Source: an uncultured Sutterella sp. (GTDB taxonomy: Bacteria; Pseudomonadota; Gammaproteobacteria; Burkholderiales; Burkholderiaceae_F). From it: DNA of 25,008 bases. Position numbers and translations under genes: made by a program. A model generated the notes under the pieces. It was not told the origin of the DNA, searched no databases, and saw nothing but the letters and a program-made list of their open reading frames with translations. Below, piece after piece: positions 14,888 through 23,762 of this stretch. Position 1 is the first letter of the stretch, and every line of letters starts with the position of its first letter. The DNA lies in assembly GCA_900552915.1 (NCBI GenBank), contig USBS01000012.1, positions 1 through 25,008 on the forward strand. The letters run 5' to 3'.

Positions 14888-15778
14888 ATGCATCATTTTT
14901 CACTTGTCGACCTGAAGGCTTTCTGCGCCGTTGCCGATGAAGGCAACCTCACGCGCGGCGCCGCACGCGTGCATTTGAGCCCCTCATCCGTCTGCTCACG
15001 CATCAAAGGGCTGGAATCCAGTTTGGGTGTAGCACTTCTGGCACGCACGGCACAGGGCATGAGCGTGACACCTGCAGGCGAAATCGTGCGGCAGGGAGCG
15101 CAAAGCATCGCGCGCGACATCGACACCATGCTGGCCAAGCTCGAACCATTCGTGAGCCGCGAAGCCGGCACGCTTCGCATCGTCACCAACTGCGGCGCCG
15201 CACTCAATTTTCTGGCTGATGGTCTGGCCCGCTTTTTGCGAGCGCATCCCGTCGTCACGATATCGCATCGGCGCTGTTCCTCGCGTGAAGTGGTGGCCGC
15301 CGTTGCCGAAGACCGCGCTGACATCGGAATCGGCGCTTACGTAGGCGACTACCCCGGCGTAGACTTCATCGATTACGCCCGAGACGATCTGGTTCTGATC
15401 GTGGCAAAAGACCACCCGCTCGCCAAGAAAGAGGCCGTCGACTTCGCAGACTGTCTGGAAGAAAACTTCGTCTACCTCAACGACAGAGTGGAAATGCAGC
15501 GTTTCGTGGATGACCGAGCCAGAGAACTCGGCAAACGCATTGAGCCCAAAGTGCGTGTTTCGAATCAGCCGATTCTTTTTCAAATGGCAGCAGCCGGGGT
15601 GGGAATCGGAGTTGCGAGCCGCGTTGCCTTCGAAGCGCAGCCCAATCCACGCGTAAGGGCCATACGGCTTACCAACTACTGGGCCAAGCGCTACATCCGC
15701 ATCGCCGTACCGACGGAAGCACAAAGACGCATTCGATGGGCCAAAGAATTGATTGACGCACTTCAATCAAGCACCTAA
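14888..15778 (+). CDS. LysR-family transcriptional regulator
   Basis: A 296-residue regulator with the typical LysR build: N-terminal winged helix-turn-helix (about 4-63; LVDLKAFCAVADEGNLTRGAA, then LSPSSVCSRIKGLESSLG and LLARTAQGMSVTPAG), a linker helix, and a two-lobed periplasmic-binding-like effector domain (from GTLRIVTNCGAA to the C-terminus). It starts at the ATG at 14888 (MHHFSLVDLKAF), with a poor Shine-Dalgarno sequence. It is divergent from the flavocytochrome c gene with a perfect dyad between, which suggests it senses the substrate of that reductase; the effector is unknown. It ends 75 nt before the defence helicase gene, which appears to have its own promoter. Confidence 0.93.
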   Translation: MHHFSLVDLKAFCAVADEGNLTRGAARVHLSPSSVCSRIKGLESSLGVALLARTAQGMSVTPAGEIVRQGAQSIARDIDTMLAKLEPFVSREAGTLRIVTNCGAALNFLADGLARFLRAHPVVTISHRRCSSREVVAAVAEDRADIGIGAYVGDYPGVDFIDYARDDLVLIVAKDHPLAKKEAVDFADCLEENFVYLNDRVEMQRFVDDRARELGKRIEPKVRVSNQPILFQMAAAGVGIGVASRVAFEAQPNPRVRAIRLTNYWAKRYIRIAVPTEAQRRIRWAKELIDALQSST

Positions 15779-15790
15779 CCAACGGCGCCC

Positions 15791-15820
15791 TAGACAGAGC
15801 GCACGCACTCCGGCTATGCT
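15791..15820 (+). promoter_or_regulatory. Putative promoter of the PLD-helicase gene
   Basis: TAGACA (15791-15796) and TATGCT (15815-15820) are separated by 18 nt. Transcription would start near 15827. This favours the ATG at 15854 as the helicase start over the TTG at 15830, and suggests that the helicase-Nudix pair is transcribed separately from the LysR gene. Confidence 0.4.
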
Positions 15821-15853
15821 GCAGAAGAATTGACTCCGTTTCTTTTGCAGTCC

Positions 15854-18823
15854 ATGGACAACGGTCACACCTCATTGAAAAACCTGCAGAACAGTCTGAC
15901 AACGTCCTTTGTCGACGCATCGACCGTCTCCGAGCCGAATCTTCGCGCTCAACTTCTTGCCAACGGACTTCAAGGCGCGGGATCTAAAGTCATCACAGTG
16001 CTTGAGCAGGAACTCAGCCGGTGCGAATATTTCGACTTCAGCGTTGCGTTCGTCACCCTAGGCGGGATCACGCCGCTGCTGCTCATTCTGAAGGAACTCG
16101 AAAGCAAAGGAGTCCCTGGTCGAATCCTCACAACCGACTATCTGCAGTTCACCGAACCCGAAGCTCTGGAAAAGCTCGCAGGCCTCAAAAACATCGAAGT
16201 ACGGCTTTTCCGCACGGGCGAAGCCGGTCCTCGTACGGGTTTTCACACCAAAGGCTACATTTTTGATCGCGACGGACTATGCAGCATCATCGTGGGTAGC
16301 TCCAACCTCACACAAACGGCGCTTTCGACCAATCAAGAATGGAATGCTCGCCTGATCAGTACTCCGGGCGGCGAATTTGCACGACAAATCCGACGCGAAT
16401 TCGACCTGCTCTGGAATAGTCGAGCCGCGCATCCGCTGGCTAACGTCATTGACGATTACCGAGGCGAGTACGGTCAAAGCAAGACCGTGCGAGAGCGCTT
16501 TTTCTCTGCCGAGTCCACATACGCAGACACTGCTTATCAAGCAATTGTCCCCAACGCCATGCAGCGTCAACTTGCTGCCAATGTGCTCAGCCTGATGCGC
16601 TGCGAACCCCAGGGGCAAAACCTGAACAAGCCCAAGAAAGGATTGCTCATTTCCGCCACCGGCACCGGGAAAACCTACGCGTCGGCCTTCGTGATTCAAG
16701 CGCTCAACCCCAGGAGAATCTTGTTTCTTGTTCACCGCGAACAGATCGCCCGCAAAGCAATGCAGAGCTATCGTCGCATTCTCGGCGACCGCTATTCCTA
16801 CGGACTATTCATTGGGCAGGAACTCGACACAACCAGCGACATCGTCTTTGCCACCATGCAGACCATGGTCAGGCATCTTCACGACGGTTCTTTTGCCAGA
16901 AAACAATTCGAAGTCGTCGTGATCGACGAAGTGCACCGTGCGGGCGCCAAAAGCTATGAGCAAATCATGGCGTACTTCGAGCCACGCCTTTGGTTCGGCA
17001 TGACCGCCACACCCGACCGTCCCGACGGCATCGACATCTACGCACTTTTTGATCATCACATTCTTACGGAAATCCGTCTGCAGCAGGCGCTCGAAAACGA
17101 TCTGCTCTGTCCTTTCCACTATTTCGGCATCACGGGACTTTCCGTAAGCGACCGGGACTACGAAGTCAAGAACCTGTCTCGGCTGGCCTCCGACGAACGC
17201 GTCGAACACATCCTTGAGCAATCCCGATATTTCGGCGCAAGCGGCAGCCGCATCAAAGGACTCGTTTTCTGCAGTTCGAACGAAGAAGCACAGATACTCT
17301 CAAGTAAGTTCAACGCTCGCGGACTGCGCACCGTAAGCTTAAGCGGGACCGACTCTCAAGCCGTTCGTGAAAGCGCCTGCTCACGCCTGGCCGAAGATGC
17401 CGGCCAAGATGCTCTCGACTATATTTTTTCCGTCGACATCTTCAATGAAGGCATCGACATTCCAGAAGTCAACCAGGTCATCCTGCTGCGCCCGACGCAA
17501 AGCCCGATCATCTTCGTGCAACAAATCGGTCGCGGCCTACGAAAGCACGTCGGTAAAGAATACGTTGTTATTCTCGACTTTATCGGACAGTGCTCCAACA
17601 ATTTCCTGATTCCGGTGGCGCTATCGGGCGACAGGACCTACAGCAAGGACACAATGAGACGCGCCGCAGGAAACGGCACGCAAGTGCTCTCCGGACCGTC
17701 AAGCATTCATTTCGACCGGGTGGCACGCGAGCGCATCTATGCGGCAATCGACTCGGCGCGCACCAACAGCATGGCGCTGCTGCGCGAAGCCTACCGTCTG
17801 CTTCGCTTCAAACTCGGTCGCATTCCGACGATTTCGGATTTCGACTCCCACGGCTCGGTCGATCCGACCAAAATCTTCAGTGTCTGCGGCTCCTACTACG
17901 CCTTCCTGAAGCGCTGCGTACGCGAAGCTGCCTACACCCGCAATTTGGATTCAACGGCCGGCAAACTGCTTGTCTACTTCAGCCGACGCCTGGGCAACGC
18001 ACAACGGATCAGCGAGGCAATGGTCCTTGAACGCATTCTGCAGGGACACCGCACGAAATTGAAGGCGCAATTTGTTGCCGACTTTACGGCCGAGTTCTCG
18101 TTTAGTCCGTCGCCCGCACACATAAAATCATGCGAACTTCTGCTCACAAGCAGTTTTTGGCGTAAAACCGATGAGAAAGCGTCCAATGCGGACTGCGCCG
18201 TCCTCGCAGCTGACGGCCCCGACGAATGGAAGGCATCGGAAGCATTCCTCACCGTACTCACCCTCAATCCGGATTTAAAGGATGAATTCGCCGACCTGAT
18301 TGCGTTCGTGCGCAACCGCTTCAATCAGGTCTACAGAGGCGGATACCGCGGAACACTTTTGAAGCTCTACGAACGCTACACGTACGAAGACGTCTGCCGC
18401 ATGCTTGACTGGGACCGCAATATGCCCGCGCAAAATATCGGCGGTTACTGCTACGACAGGGCCTCCAAGACGCTTCCGGTGTTCGTGAACTACATCAAAG
18501 ACGAAGGCGCAATCGCTTATGAGGACTACTTTGTCTCCGAAAACCACATCGTGGCGCTTTCCAAGACCAATCGCAGTGTTCACTCGCCCGATGCCGATCA
18601 CATCTTCAAGCGAAAGGACGCCGACAAAGCCAACCGCATTTACCTTTTCGTACGAAAAAACAAAGACGACAAGGAGGCCAAATCGTTTTACTTCCTTGGC
18701 GAAATTCAGGCCGAGGGCGAACCGGAACCGGTGAAGCTTGCGGGCGGCGTCGATGCTTTTGAAATCAACTATCGTCTCACCGACGCAGTGCGCCAAGACA
18801 TCTACGCCTACCTCACTTCGTAG
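15854..18823 (+). CDS. PLD-nuclease / DEAD-box helicase / DUF3427 protein
   Basis: A 989-residue three-part protein. An N-terminal phospholipase-D-type nuclease domain (about 45-190) carries one HKD-like motif, FHTKGYIF (His131, Lys133) with GSSNLTQTAL (148-157). A superfamily-2 helicase follows: Walker A ISATGTGKT (268-274), DEVH (358-361), TATP (384-387), a motif V region IFNEGIDIPEV, and motif VI QQIGRGLRKH (557-565). The C-terminal third matches DUF3427 (GGYCYDRASKTLPVFVNYIKDE; YFLGEIQAEG). This architecture resembles restriction-type DNA motors and is found in accessory regions; the activity is not proven. The ATG at 15854 is chosen from promoter position; the frame reaches TTG at 15830. 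The Nudix gene follows after 40 nt, implying an operon. Confidence 0.88.
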   Translation: MDNGHTSLKNLQNSLTTSFVDASTVSEPNLRAQLLANGLQGAGSKVITVLEQELSRCEYFDFSVAFVTLGGITPLLLILKELESKGVPGRILTTDYLQFTEPEALEKLAGLKNIEVRLFRTGEAGPRTGFHTKGYIFDRDGLCSIIVGSSNLTQTALSTNQEWNARLISTPGGEFARQIRREFDLLWNSRAAHPLANVIDDYRGEYGQSKTVRERFFSAESTYADTAYQAIVPNAMQRQLAANVLSLMRCEPQGQNLNKPKKGLLISATGTGKTYASAFVIQALNPRRILFLVHREQIARKAMQSYRRILGDRYSYGLFIGQELDTTSDIVFATMQTMVRHLHDGSFARKQFEVVVIDEVHRAGAKSYEQIMAYFEPRLWFGMTATPDRPDGIDIYALFDHHILTEIRLQQALENDLLCPFHYFGITGLSVSDRDYEVKNLSRLASDERVEHILEQSRYFGASGSRIKGLVFCSSNEEAQILSSKFNARGLRTVSLSGTDSQAVRESACSRLAEDAGQDALDYIFSVDIFNEGIDIPEVNQVILLRPTQSPIIFVQQIGRGLRKHVGKEYVVILDFIGQCSNNFLIPVALSGDRTYSKDTMRRAAGNGTQVLSGPSSIHFDRVARERIYAAIDSARTNSMALLREAYRLLRFKLGRIPTISDFDSHGSVDPTKIFSVCGSYYAFLKRCVREAAYTRNLDSTAGKLLVYFSRRLGNAQRISEAMVLERILQGHRTKLKAQFVADFTAEFSFSPSPAHIKSCELLLTSSFWRKTDEKASNADCAVLAADGPDEWKASEAFLTVLTLNPDLKDEFADLIAFVRNRFNQVYRGGYRGTLLKLYERYTYEDVCRMLDWDRNMPAQNIGGYCYDRASKTLPVFVNYIKDEGAIAYEDYFVSENHIVALSKTNRSVHSPDADHIFKRKDADKANRIYLFVRKNKDDKEAKSFYFLGEIQAEGEPEPVKLAGGVDAFEINYRLTDAVRQDIYAYLTS

Positions 18824-18863
18824 GGCACGTATACTTGCCGCCGTTCATCAGGAAATAAACAAC

Positions 18864-19277
18864 ATGAAGACCATTGAAGTCGTTGCCGCCATCATTCACA
18901 AGAACGGCCGCATTCTCGCCGCACAGCGCGGCTACGGCGACTACAAGGACGGATGGGAATTTCCGGGCGGAAAAGTACAGCCCGGAGAATCCGCCGAAGC
19001 GGCAATCGTGCGTGAAATCCGAGAAGAGCTGCGCGTAACGATCAAGCCCGAAAAATTGGTGACGACGGTCGAATACGACTACCCGACCTTTCACCTCACC
19101 ATGCACTGCTTTATTTCGAGCATTGTCGAAGGCGAAATCGAACTCGTCGAACACGAGGCCATGCGTTGGCTTACCCCCAACGCTCTGGACGAGGTCGATT
19201 GGCTTCCGGCCGACGTTGAAGTCGTGCAGGAACTCACGAAGTTCCTTTCAGAGCTTCGACAAAAGCCCGAGAAATAA
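18864..19277 (+). CDS. Nudix hydrolase (MutT-like)
   Basis: A 137-residue MutT-type Nudix protein (MKTIEVVAAIIHKNGRILAAQRGYGDY). The Nudix box is complete, GGKVQPGESAEAA then IVREIREELRV, except that the last box Gly is Arg. MutT relatives hydrolyse 8-oxo-dGTP or other nucleoside triphosphates; the substrate here is unknown. The ATG at 18864 has AGGA upstream, and homologue-like sequence begins here. It sits 40 nt after the PLD-helicase-DUF3427 gene and is presumably co-transcribed. Its last 44 nt overlap the end of convergent jetD, an unusual tight packing. Either a general sanitising enzyme or a working part of the helicase module; I favour the latter from proximity. Confidence 0.9.
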   Translation: MKTIEVVAAIIHKNGRILAAQRGYGDYKDGWEFPGGKVQPGESAEAAIVREIREELRVTIKPEKLVTTVEYDYPTFHLTMHCFISSIVEGEIELVEHEAMRWLTPNALDEVDWLPADVEVVQELTKFLSELRQKPEK

Positions 19278-20409
19278 CGCTCATGGGAATGCGTTCCTGC
19301 TCCAGGCGCAAACGGCTATTCTGCAGTTCCTCGAATAACTTCAACTCACCTGCGGCAAGCCCTTCCGCCGGCATTGCAATCGGCTCGGTCGGATCATTAA
19401 CCGCCAGATGACGAAACTTTTCAAGCGTCGTGCAATCCATCAAAACGGATTGCACGGAGCCGAAGCTGGCACGAAGAGACGCCAGGATTCTCAGCCCATG
19501 CTGATCCAAGTCACCCATGTAGAAGATTGTCGCCTCATTGAGGGTATCGAGCTGCCGTAGACTTCGTATCGCATTACCCATACCGCAGATCACCGGAACA
19601 TCATAGGGCACATCAAGCGCGAGCCCAGTCTGCAGATTTTCCACAATACAGAACTTTTCGGCTTTCGCCCGCGCAAAAATAGACAGCGGTAAAGCAACGA
19701 AATCCTCAGGATTAAGCCCTGGAACAAAGCGTGCGGCATGGCGAACGCGTACCAACACCGGCGGCACCTTCAGCCGCCAGCGAGCGACGATACCTTCCGA
19801 CGAGATCGGTTCACCCAAAACAATCGAAAGCACCCTGGCGGTCATCGCTCGATTGTTCTCAAGCCATTTGGTATCCACCCCTTCAATCGGCAGTTCACGA
19901 ATGAAGCAGTCAGCCGCTGGATGGTCTCGCAACCACAAAACCACGGAAAGAAGGCGCTCAAACTCGGCTTCGGAAGCTTCAAACATCACCTTGTCTTCAC
20001 CGGCCAGAGCCAGAGCGACCGTTTCACCCGCACGCTCGCGGACAAGTGCAAACCGATCCTGCGCCGCAACAAAACTTCGACTTCTCGAATCTCCTTGAGG
20101 CATCAGCTCGAAAGCTGCCGTCAAAGTTTTGACACACACGTGAGAAGGCACCCGTGAGAGCCCGAGTTCTTTCCAAGAAACCTCCCGGAAACGCAATTCA
20201 ACCCCTGGGGCCAACTGCTTCTCCGTGTTCGTCCAGTTCAGAAAATCCCTACGAAACCGCACAATATCGGACGTCGCTTCCTTTCTGTTCGGATTCAAAG
20301 CTGTCTCAAAAACAAACTCCTCCCCAAGACACAGGCCACGCAAAAACTTGGCGCGATTGGCATCGTACCGTTTGGCAAGCAGCCTGCCGACATCCTCAAT
20401 TGTTTTCAC
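19234..20409 (-). CDS. jetD: Wadjet anti-plasmid system protein JetD (Toprim-type nuclease)
   Basis: A 391-residue protein with DUF3322-like N-terminal and DUF2220 C-terminal parts. In type I Wadjet, JetD is the nuclease that cuts small circular DNA held by the JetABC SMC complex; its C-terminal domain is a topoisomerase VI-A/Toprim relative. Visible signatures: LPIEGVDTKWLENNR (174-187), the Toprim Glu in CIVENLQTG (Glu257), YMGDLDQHGLRIL (Asp300, Asp302) and the late LEQERIP motif. The start is GTG at 20409, overlapping the jetC stop by 4 nt. The last gene of the operon; its end overlaps the convergent Nudix gene by 44 nt. Confidence 0.92.
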   Translation of the reverse strand: MKTIEDVGRLLAKRYDANRAKFLRGLCLGEEFVFETALNPNRKEATSDIVRFRRDFLNWTNTEKQLAPGVELRFREVSWKELGLSRVPSHVCVKTLTAAFELMPQGDSRSRSFVAAQDRFALVRERAGETVALALAGEDKVMFEASEAEFERLLSVVLWLRDHPAADCFIRELPIEGVDTKWLENNRAMTARVLSIVLGEPISSEGIVARWRLKVPPVLVRVRHAARFVPGLNPEDFVALPLSIFARAKAEKFCIVENLQTGLALDVPYDVPVICGMGNAIRSLRQLDTLNEATIFYMGDLDQHGLRILASLRASFGSVQSVLMDCTTLEKFRHLAVNDPTEPIAMPAEGLAAGELKLFEELQNSRLRLEQERIPMSVISRAFVEALKGTS

Positions 20410-23400
20410 ACCAAGGCCCCCGATGACGTTTGATTCTCATCACCATGAAGAGCCTGACCGAGTTCCTCAGGCTGCAGATTGATCACGCTCGAAGCTTTTC
20501 GCTCTCTGCAGCTTACGTACGAAAAGGACCCCATGTAGGGCTCAAGCGTGTACAACCCTTTTTCAGGCGTAGCAATGATTGGTTGGAACCCAAAATCCTT
20601 GAAGATTCGCATGGAGATGTCGGTAAATTCACTGTCGGCCTTGTCGAAAGCTTCATCCATCATCACCGGCGCAAATTTGGGCTTTTGTGCGCGAGTGCCG
20701 CCTAACTGGTAACGCAGAGCCGCCACAAGGCATGTCATGGTGAGCTTTTGCTGCTGACCACCCGACTTTCCAGCCCCGCTGGCGAGCACCTCGATCGTCT
20801 CGCCGGCATTGTCAAATTCGATGCCTTGGAACGTCACATGTCCGCGCACATCAAGCACCCGCTCGCGCCAAATATGCTCTTGCGAGTTGTCCGGATTCAG
20901 TTTCTCGACAAGCCCGGCGAGCTTCTTGAAGTACTTTTCAGCCTGAACCTGTGATTTCGCTTCGAAGCTGTCTCGCATGATTTCGCTTTGCATCTGCTTG
21001 AATTCGGCCACCTCAGGCAATCGTCGATCGCTCACGGCAATGCGAAGGTGCGTATCACCGGCCTCGCTGCGGTTAAAAGCAACCTCGGCAAGCGATGCAT
21101 TGACTTCCTTCATGCGATCTTTGATCTGGTGACGTTCGGCATCAAGCTCATTAACAAGATCGATCAAATTCTGCTTGGCGTGATTTTCCAGCAGATCACG
21201 GAATCGCTCCTCGTATTTGGGCAAACCATCCGTTTCCAATTGATCAAGTAGCAAGAAATAGTCTTCGGCAGATTCAAGGGTCTCGTCCATCGCATCCGCA
21301 TCCGTCGGCCAACGAATCTTGAAGTCATGAAAAGCCGATCGCATTGTCTCTTCATGCTTGATCTGCTTGAGGTGCTCCTTGGAGGCTGCGTCCTTCAGAT
21401 GCCTTTCCAACAAATGCGACCGTGCTTCCGCGTTTTCGCTTGTCAGCGGCGTTTTCTCACGTTCCCGATCCAACCGGTCCAACTCACCCAAGCGCTCGGA
21501 CGGGACATCAACGCCCTGCAATGCCTGCACGGCCTCGTCCCGCTGAATCTTTAGCCTGTTCAGACGATCCTCGAGCTGTCCGATGTGCTTGTTGAGTTTT
21601 CCAATCCTTTCTTCAAGCTTGTCGCGTTCTTCTATGGCTTGGTCGATACGCGCCGCTAGTTCCTGCAGGACATTGTTCGATCGCTGCCGCTCAGTGATTT
21701 CTTTTTCGATTCTATTGAGAGCCTCAGCAATCGTGGAGGTATCGACTTCCTCCCAGGAATAGGAACTGATGTTCTGGATCACGTTGAAGCGATCGCGAGC
21801 CACACGCAGTTTTTCACCGAACTGCCTCTCTTTCTTGCCGAGCGCTTCGATCTGCACGGCAAGCTCGCCGGCCTGCTTCTCAAAATGGCGGCGTTTTTCC
21901 ACATTGCTAAAGCCAGTTACCCAACTCGACGGGTCACCCACCTTCCTGCGATCGTCTTTTTCATGCCTCGAAACTGTGTGCTTAATCTGTCCGGCAATCG
22001 TGACCGCCTTGTCGAATTTGGCAAAACGGCTGGTATCCTCCACGCAAACATAGTCAAAGCGAGCTGCCAGTTCGTCACACAACCATGCCGTCCACGGACC
22101 GTTCTGAATTTCAAACTTGGAAGGAACTGAGTTTTCACTCCAGGCAGGGTTGTCACCGCGTCGCACCGTGCGGTTGTAGACAAGTCTGTCGCCCAAATTG
22201 AGTTCGTTGACCAACTTAGCGAATCGAGCGTAGTGCTTGTCCGACACCAGAAGCGAAATAGCAAGCGGCCGCAGGACCCGCTCGCAGGCCCCCTGCCAGC
22301 GTTCCTCTCCGGGAAGAATCTGCATGAGTTCGCCTGCAAAAGGCAGATCCTGCGCAGTCAACCCAAGTTCTTCGGCAAGCCGCCCGCGCAGTTCAAGCTT
22401 TTTCGAAGGAATATTCGAAGGCTGCTTGAGCATCGCCTCAATTTCATGGCGCAATGTCTTGAAGGTTTCCTGCTTTTGGGCTGACTCGATCTTCAAGGTA
22501 ACGATCTTATCCTCGATTTCCGCAGTACTTTCCGCAAGTTCATCGCGCTCGCCCTGTAGCTTTTGCAGTAATGCATTGAAATCGCTTGCCTTCTGCGGAA
22601 TCGAAAGATCAATCCGCGCGAACGTCTCCTCAAGATGCATACGGCGCTTCTGCACCGTATGCAAAAGTTCGATTTTGTGGCTTCGTTCCTGCTCAAGACG
22701 CATCAGCACATCTCCGCCGTTTTGCGCATGTTCGGCCCGCAGACGATCCAACTTGGTGTCGTTGTCGCGCTTTCTCCTGACTGTAGCTTCAAGTTCCGTA
22801 CGACAGTTTTTCAGACGCAGTTCTGCCTGCGGCACCTGTTCGTCCAAAAACCCCTGCAAGCGAACGTATTTCCAAGGAACGGTCAAAACGGCCAGCATTT
22901 CGTAGTCGGCAACATTTCGAATCGCTTCCGCCCTACATTCCTGAGCAACTTTCGCCTGTCCAAGAACCTGCACCTGCTCGCGCGTCTTCTTGACAATTTC
23001 ATAGGCCTGATTGAGCTCGCTGAACTCCTCAACAAGCGTCTGGGCAATGCCGAAGGTTCCCGGCGTATCCAGCATGAACTCGCGGAAAAACGCATCGATG
23101 TTGCCCATGTTCTTGGCCGATTGCGCTTTGTGCAGCAAATGAAGTACCTTCTGATCCGAAATGCCGAAATAGCGGCTGAAGCATTCGAAATATGGACCGA
23201 ATGTCGGAAACAAACGGCTTTCCGGACAACGCTTCTTGATCAAGCGCACATTGAAATCCGATGCCGAGAAGTCGCTGATCTCTAGCAAATCAAAGTCCTG
23301 CGGAATCACAAAGTAATTCCGCACCACGGAGCTTTCTTCTCGCGAAGCACCGCGGACATATCCTATGAACATCAATGTGACGGTCTGCTGCAAATTGCTC

Positions 23401-23762
23401 TTAAAGGTGGCCGCCACGGCCGACCAAGTCGATTCCTTGCGCAAGAACCGTGTAGCAGCGCGTCCGTCGCTATCCTGCTCACTACTCCAGGCGCCTCGGA
23501 TATAGCTCATGAACGAGCGGTCGGAGCGTCTTTCTCCAGGACGGGCTGCCGCATTGAAATTGATGCGCCCGGGCGTCAACAACACGGCAATCGCATCCAG
23601 AATCGTCGACTTACCCGAACCAGAACCGCCGACAAAAAGATGGCCTTTCGCAGCCATCGGCACATCGTGAATCCCGCTGAAGGTTCCCCAATTAGCAATT
23701 TGCAGTCGACTGAGCCAAAACTGTTCGCTTCCCTCAAGCAAATTGAGCGTACTGTCAAACAT
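20406..23762 (-). CDS. jetC: Wadjet JetC, SMC/MukB-like ATPase
   Basis: An 1118-residue SMC-type ATPase, the DNA-extruding motor of Wadjet. Walker A GGSGSGKST (45-53) in the head, long Glu/Arg/Leu-rich coiled coils (about 240-460 and 640-900) on both sides of a hinge-like middle (WQGACERVLRPLAISLLVSD), then the ABC signature KSGGQQQK (about 999-1006) and Walker B VMMDEAFDKAD (Asp1036, Glu1037). The ATG at 23762 (MFDSTLNLLEG) has AGGAG upstream and overlaps the jetB stop by 8 nt; the 35 extra codons from 23867 run inside jetB and are rejected. It pairs with JetA (kleisin) and JetB (KITE-type) in the complex. Confidence 0.94.
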   Translation of the reverse strand: MFDSTLNLLEGSEQFWLSRLQIANWGTFSGIHDVPMAAKGHLFVGGSGSGKSTILDAIAVLLTPGRINFNAAARPGERRSDRSFMSYIRGAWSSEQDSDGRAATRFLRKESTWSAVAATFKSNLQQTVTLMFIGYVRGASREESSVVRNYFVIPQDFDLLEISDFSASDFNVRLIKKRCPESRLFPTFGPYFECFSRYFGISDQKVLHLLHKAQSAKNMGNIDAFFREFMLDTPGTFGIAQTLVEEFSELNQAYEIVKKTREQVQVLGQAKVAQECRAEAIRNVADYEMLAVLTVPWKYVRLQGFLDEQVPQAELRLKNCRTELEATVRRKRDNDTKLDRLRAEHAQNGGDVLMRLEQERSHKIELLHTVQKRRMHLEETFARIDLSIPQKASDFNALLQKLQGERDELAESTAEIEDKIVTLKIESAQKQETFKTLRHEIEAMLKQPSNIPSKKLELRGRLAEELGLTAQDLPFAGELMQILPGEERWQGACERVLRPLAISLLVSDKHYARFAKLVNELNLGDRLVYNRTVRRGDNPAWSENSVPSKFEIQNGPWTAWLCDELAARFDYVCVEDTSRFAKFDKAVTIAGQIKHTVSRHEKDDRRKVGDPSSWVTGFSNVEKRRHFEKQAGELAVQIEALGKKERQFGEKLRVARDRFNVIQNISSYSWEEVDTSTIAEALNRIEKEITERQRSNNVLQELAARIDQAIEERDKLEERIGKLNKHIGQLEDRLNRLKIQRDEAVQALQGVDVPSERLGELDRLDREREKTPLTSENAEARSHLLERHLKDAASKEHLKQIKHEETMRSAFHDFKIRWPTDADAMDETLESAEDYFLLLDQLETDGLPKYEERFRDLLENHAKQNLIDLVNELDAERHQIKDRMKEVNASLAEVAFNRSEAGDTHLRIAVSDRRLPEVAEFKQMQSEIMRDSFEAKSQVQAEKYFKKLAGLVEKLNPDNSQEHIWRERVLDVRGHVTFQGIEFDNAGETIEVLASGAGKSGGQQQKLTMTCLVAALRYQLGGTRAQKPKFAPVMMDEAFDKADSEFTDISMRIFKDFGFQPIIATPEKGLYTLEPYMGSFSYVSCRERKASSVINLQPEELGQALHGDENQTSSGALV

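Noticed and set aside
22237..22905. 222-codon plus-strand frame inside jetC
   Set aside because: Ser/Arg/Cys-rich shadow of the coiled-coil coding strand.
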